From contig JAEOSY010000239.1 of assembly GCA_016840125.1 (NCBI GenBank), forward strand, positions 1-10,009: 10,009 nt of DNA. The letters run 5' to 3'. This DNA is from Candidatus Helarchaeota archaeon. Its GTDB lineage: Archaea > Asgardarchaeota > Lokiarchaeia > Helarchaeales > HEL-GB-A. Shown in pieces: positions 7,118-10,009 of this stretch. Position numbers and translations under genes: made by a program. Below the pieces are notes generated by a model, which was not told where the DNA came from, made no database searches, and saw nothing but the letters and a program-made list of their open reading frames with translations. Each line of letters begins with the position of its first letter. Position 1 is the first letter of the stretch.

Positions 7118-7220
7118 ATGTGTGTTAAGGTACCCTTTATGGGTGGAGTTGAGAGGTGGCGATAGTATTTTCAGGTAGTGGTTAGGGATGGCGTATTCAA
7201 AGGAACCTTGGTAATTACTC

Positions 7221-7730
7221 TTATTTTAAAATAGATCGTGCTATCTTTCTTTTATATAGATTTTTAATTATTTCAATAGCTACTATAACATGCTTATAGC
7301 ATTTTTTCTCCCAAATTTTATCATTTAGATAATTTTGCATTCCTTTTGATGTGAGGAGATTGTAACCGCCTGTTAAAGCTTGACAATGGCATGACCCAAA
7401 TTTGTGCTCGAATGTTTTTAAAAATCGCATTCCTTCCTCAGAGCCTTTTAATTGATGAATTTGTTTTTTTCCAAAATTTCCAGCAATTAGTCCTGTTATC
7501 ATCAGACCCGCATTTACTGCTCCACAGGTATCTGTTAACGCCGCAAGTGGGGCGGACATATTTATGTAATTTACGTCTTCCTTGTCAATTATTTCAAGGA
7601 AACTCTTCATTGTCAGCATAGCACAGTTCTGGGAAACAATTTTTCCTTCAGTATATTTCTTTGGTAATTCAATCTGTAAATCCCTAATTTTTTTCTCAAA
7701 CCGCTTCTCAAGTTCTTCAGTATCAGTCAA
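7221..7730 (-). CDS. C_GCAxxG_C_C family cysteine-rich protein (putative redox protein)
   Basis: This 169-residue protein has the conserved cysteine blocks of the C_GCAxxG_C_C family: QNCAMLT (Cys36), TCGAVNAGLMITG (Cys69), F..FGSCHCQALTG (Cys114, Cys116) and KCYKHV (Cys144). Members are small soluble proteins whose cysteines are thought to bind a metal, cluster or other redox centre; the biochemical role is not established. No membrane helix or signal peptide is seen. The GSCHC pair adds a cysteine compared with the usual single one in this block as I recall it. The start is TTG at 7730, preceded by GATGATG about 5 bases away; the next Met (residue 38) would remove the first conserved cysteine. 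It lies 57 bases downstream of the OST3/OST6-like gene on the same strand and could share its transcript, although a TATA-like TTTAATAT also precedes it. Confidence 0.75.
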   Translation of the reverse strand: MTDTEELEKRFEKKIRDLQIELPKKYTEGKIVSQNCAMLTMKSFLEIIDKEDVNYINMSAPLAALTDTCGAVNAGLMITGLIAGNFGKKQIHQLKGSEEGMRFLKTFEHKFGSCHCQALTGGYNLLTSKGMQNYLNDKIWEKKCYKHVIVAIEIIKNLYKRKIARSILK

Positions 7731-7787
7731 AAAGCATCATCTTTGTAATTTTTTAGTAATTCTAATATTAAAATAATTAAACTACAA

Positions 7788-8381
7788 TCATTCAAAAGGA
7801 TTATACATGTTAATGCCCTTCCCTTCTTCAATAATCATTGTGATCGCGATGAAGGAGAAGAAAAGTAGCCCAACCCCAACGGCAAATAACATGTAGGAAT
7901 ACTTGGGACGGTAGAAATGTTTGGTTGATTGGTGAATAAAGAGAAAGCCAACTAACCCCATAAAAATTAACGAGAATCCGATTATTCCTTCCAACAGAAA
8001 TTGGTCATGTAACCCAGAATAGAAGAAAATCGGGGTTGCGGGGTCAGTAGAGGTGTCATAACCTATGGCAATTTTCCCTGTAGTTTTACTTACGATGTCA
8101 TAAGAACCTCCGGCAAGACTGTAAGCTAGAAGAATTAATGCAAGTGCAAACATAATAGTTCTATTAGGCGACGGAACAGATCCACTAATTCGCGGAGAAA
8201 CAAACCGGATTTTTGGTTTCCGAAGAAATTTCGGCCAGGGAAGATGTGAATGCCAGAATTCACGTTTCTCTAACTGCCCAAGCTTTCCCCCAACACTTTC
8301 TAACTTCGTTCTGATGCTGGGTTTCTCAGGGTCCGGCTTGAACTTTCCCTTTTTCGGTCCTTTTTGTTTTTTGGCGCTCAT
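7788..8381 (-). CDS. OST3/OST6 (TUSC3/MAGT1)-like membrane protein, possible oligosaccharyltransferase subunit
   Basis: This 197-residue protein has a very basic N-terminal segment (1-60, rich in Lys and Pro) followed by three membrane helices at about 75-95, 128-150 and 161-184. The membrane part resembles the last three helices of eukaryotic OST3/OST6. Matching features are a Ser/Gly-Gly turn after the first helix, a loop with YSGLHDQFLLEG (121-132) in the place of the eukaryotic GSSQAQFVAES, and a final helix VGVGLLFFSF (168-177) resembling VGLGLVVFFFSF, ending shortly after in YNPF versus PYSF. OST3/OST6 stabilise or assist the STT3 complex that N-glycosylates proteins. The thioredoxin domain and first helix of the eukaryotic protein are missing. 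Asgard genomes are reported to encode OST3/6-like subunits, so this fits. The assignment rests on remembered family sequence and is moderate. ATG at 8381 is the only sensible start; its Shine-Dalgarno is weak. Confidence 0.6.
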   Translation of the reverse strand: MSAKKQKGPKKGKFKPDPEKPSIRTKLESVGGKLGQLEKREFWHSHLPWPKFLRKPKIRFVSPRISGSVPSPNRTIMFALALILLAYSLAGGSYDIVSKTTGKIAIGYDTSTDPATPIFFYSGLHDQFLLEGIIGFSLIFMGLVGFLFIHQSTKHFYRPKYSYMLFAVGVGLLFFSFIAITMIIEEGKGINMYNPFE

Positions 8382-8504
8382 TTTGACATCTTTCAGTATA
8401 GGTAATTAGTTTGATATTATTAATAAAAAGAGGTTTTTTTAACATTTTGGTACGAGTCACTTTTTAATGATAATGTGGAAGTTAATCTAATACTACTATT
8501 GAAA

Positions 8505-8514
8505 TTTTATAAAA
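8505..8514 (+). promoter_or_regulatory. TATA-like box before the 32-residue ORF
   Basis: The sequence ttttataaaa is a good archaeal TATA-like element, centred about 20 bases before the ATG at 8529. This spacing would give an almost leaderless transcript, slightly closer than ideal. Confidence 0.35.
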
Positions 8515-8528
8515 AACGGTAGATTAAG

Positions 8529-8627
8529 ATGGGTAACGGGAAAGTAAAACGGAAAAACATTGGTAAGATAAAGAAAGATATGAAAGATTTCAAAAAAAAG
8601 AAGAAAAAATTAATTCATAAGTATTAA
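8529..8627 (+). CDS. Tiny lysine-rich ORF (32 residues), hypothetical
   Basis: ATG at 8529 opens a 32-codon frame ending in TAA. The product has 14 lysines and one arginine, starts MGNGKVKRKNIGKIKKD and carries six consecutive lysines at 22-27. It lies in the gap between two minus-strand genes and has a TATA-like box just upstream. The composition resembles that of very small ribosomal or nucleic-acid-binding proteins, but it does not match L41e or S30e as I know them. A-rich DNA produces lysine codons by chance, so it could be spurious. Confidence 0.35.
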   Translation: MGNGKVKRKNIGKIKKDMKDFKKKKKKLIHKY

Positions 8628-8648
8628 TACTTTGTTTTCCACATTGAA

Positions 8649-9740
8649 TTAGTGAATATAACGGTCTAACTTATCAATACTTTTCTTAATCACATTTAAA
8701 TCGAGATTAGAGGGTAAATTTAAATTCTGTTCATTAAAACCAAAGTAATTTACTACCACTTTGGCAGCTGCGGCGATATCTTCTTGTTCTAAGACAAATA
8801 ATCCATCATCTATTTCAACTCGATCATGTTTCATCCGATTTAATAAATCTGCCATCATGTTGGCAAGTTCGAAGTTGAATTTATTGTTTTGAATAATAGA
8901 GACTATATGTTCAACGTCTGAGTGGCTCAATGAGGTATGTTGAAATTGAAGGTAATTTTTAAGATTCTTGGTATTTAATTCACACTCAGTTGCACGCCAA
9001 TTTTGGATGGAACTTTTCCGTTTTAAATAAATCATTTCAATTGGAATTTTTATTTCATTAAAGAGACGGATTATCATATCTGTGAATTTATTAATTTTTA
9101 AAACGTAATACACTTGTAATCCGTATGCTGTGTGATGTTTTTGCATATATAGGCCACGTTGCGATAAACTCGCTATGATTTTTATTTTTATGGATTGCAA
9201 ATCAAAGATAGGGTGATTTAAGTCACACTCACAAAAAACTAAATTCCCTTTCTTTGTATCATAGCGACGTATTGTGAATCCAAACGCTGATTTCTTATTA
9301 GCTTCAATGAATTCTTTTAACCCCTGAATGGTTGGGATGATATCTACGTCTTTTAAATTCCCCTCATCAACCGTTACATAATTTTCTTGAGTTCCAACAC
9401 ATAACCGAATAGAACTCAGTTTGAGGTCGTATTTCTTCCCAAAAATCTCCTTGATTTTTTCATTGAAGTTAATTATCTCTTTCTCGAGTATTTCAGTTTC
9501 AGCGACTACATATTCAAATGGTAGTATTTCGCCTCCAGCTACATAATTTTTAACGGGAGCTTCAGATGCTGTCACATCTATTTCATAATCGATCAGTTCC
9601 TTTTTAATAACTACATGGTATTTATTACGTTTCTCTACTACTACTAAACTCGTATTTTTGTCTAAAACTGCTCGGAATTCCTTAGTTTTATCTTCTTCCT
9701 TGTAGAACTTTGGGACCTTCTTCTTACTATTTCGAAACAC
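8649..9740 (-). CDS. Hypothetical protein, 363 residues, family not recognised
   Basis: I do not recognise this protein. It is soluble-looking: no signal peptide or membrane helix, a basic N-terminus (KKKVPKFYK), mixed strand/helix regions to about 265 and a mostly helical C-terminal third (about 272-335). Possible landmarks are FCECDLNHPIFD (169-180), with two cysteines and a histidine, followed by QRGLYMQKHHTAYG (194-207). The GTG start at 9740 is convincing: GGTGG (9747-9751) is 6 bases upstream and a TATTTATA-type box lies at 9773-9780. No neighbour is co-oriented closely enough to suggest an operon; the next minus-strand gene is about 270 bases away. Base use is AT-rich like its neighbours. 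Confidence 0.8.
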   Translation of the reverse strand: MFRNSKKKVPKFYKEEDKTKEFRAVLDKNTSLVVVEKRNKYHVVIKKELIDYEIDVTASEAPVKNYVAGGEILPFEYVVAETEILEKEIINFNEKIKEIFGKKYDLKLSSIRLCVGTQENYVTVDEGNLKDVDIIPTIQGLKEFIEANKKSAFGFTIRRYDTKKGNLVFCECDLNHPIFDLQSIKIKIIASLSQRGLYMQKHHTAYGLQVYYVLKINKFTDMIIRLFNEIKIPIEMIYLKRKSSIQNWRATECELNTKNLKNYLQFQHTSLSHSDVEHIVSIIQNNKFNFELANMMADLLNRMKHDRVEIDDGLFVLEQEDIAAAAKVVVNYFGFNEQNLNLPSNLDLNVIKKSIDKLDRYIH

Positions 9741-9772
9741 TCAATTCCACCGTTAATTGATTTGAAAAAACC

Positions 9773-9780
9773 AATATAAA
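9773..9780 (-). promoter_or_regulatory. TATA box of the 363-residue hypothetical gene
   Basis: Read on the minus strand this is TTTATATT, close to the archaeal TATA consensus. A start site 26 bases downstream falls near 9751, leaving a leader of about 10 bases that holds the GGTGG ribosome binding site before GTG at 9740. Confidence 0.5.
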
Positions 9781-9846
9781 TTACTATTATTTACATACTC
9801 ATCCTAACTATTAAACCTTAGTCATATGGTTAAATTTTGGTGGGAG

Positions 9847-9853
9847 TTTAAAT
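9847..9853 (+). promoter_or_regulatory. TATA-like box positioned for a leaderless transcript
   Basis: The sequence tttaaat is centred at 9850, 26 bases before the A of the ATG at 9876. In archaea the TATA box is centred about 26 bases before the transcription start, so the mRNA would start at the start codon. No Shine-Dalgarno is seen before that ATG, which agrees. Confidence 0.45.
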
Positions 9854-9875
9854 GATACTTTCAAATTAAATTAAT

Positions 9876-9992
9876 ATGGTTGAATTAACCCTTGAAAAAG
9901 CTATTCTTATAGCTATTAGTCTGTCTATAGCTGTGCTTGTCGGATTAAACTTGATCCTTCCACTGATAGAATATCTTCAAAGCCTAGGGTAA
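9876..9992 (+). CDS. Small single-helix membrane protein (38 residues), hypothetical
   Basis: ATG at 9876 opens a 38-codon frame ending in TAA. The protein begins MVELTLEKA, then has one uninterrupted hydrophobic stretch (about residues 9-31, rich in Ile, Leu, Ala, Val) and ends in EYLQSLG. This is a plausible single transmembrane helix with charged residues on either side. Its composition differs sharply from random AT-rich translation, and a TATA-like box is at the right distance for a leaderless mRNA, so I consider it a probable gene. Function is unknown. It is divergent from the 363-residue gene, with 135 bases between start codons. Confidence 0.55.
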   Translation: MVELTLEKAILIAISLSIAVLVGLNLILPLIEYLQSLG

Positions 9993-10009
9993 GGTTCGAA
10001 ATTTAATCA

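Noticed and set aside
7122..7136. Small hairpin ACCC-TTTAT-GGGT in the gap after carS.
   Set aside because: The four-pair stem is too short to support an RNA element or operator call by itself.

Overview
The window looks archaeal and is most likely from an Asgard archaeon. RadB and a CDP-archaeol synthase (CarS) are archaeal markers. A profilin-like protein, a neighbour with a gelsolin-like pattern and a polyproline tail, and a small membrane protein resembling the C-terminal half of the OST3/OST6 oligosaccharyltransferase subunit are the kind of eukaryotic-signature proteins known from Asgard genomes. The DNA is AT-rich, with TATA-like elements, GAGG/GGTGG ribosome binding sites and frequent GTG or TTG starts. 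I cannot place it in a particular Asgard lineage from the sequence alone.

Left part (1-1221): a head-to-head pair. On the minus strand is a partial gene, cut by the window start, for a protein with an N-terminal gelsolin-like segment and a C-terminal proline-rich tail built from a 12-residue repeat. On the plus strand is a complete profilin-like gene. In eukaryotes profilin binds actin and polyproline tracts, so these neighbours may form a cytoskeletal module. This is the most interesting part of the window.

Middle part (1367-5344): a minus-strand operon in the order galactokinase family - TldD - TldE. TldD has the HExxxH zinc motif and the C-terminal cysteine; TldE lacks HExxxH. The galactokinase has Gly where the family signature has a sugar-contacting Glu, so its substrate may not be galactose. 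Divergent from it is radB (5444-6163, plus strand), followed by carS (6219-6971), whose reading frame carries a single in-frame TGA.

Right part (7221-10009): minus-strand genes for a C_GCAxxG_C_C-type cysteine-rich protein, an OST3/OST6-like membrane protein and an unrecognised 363-residue protein, plus two tiny plus-strand ORFs: a 32-residue lysine-rich one and a 38-residue single-helix membrane one with a TATA box placed as for a leaderless mRNA. No tRNA, rRNA, CRISPR array, insertion sequence or attachment site was seen. No gene-free stretch exceeds 300 bases.
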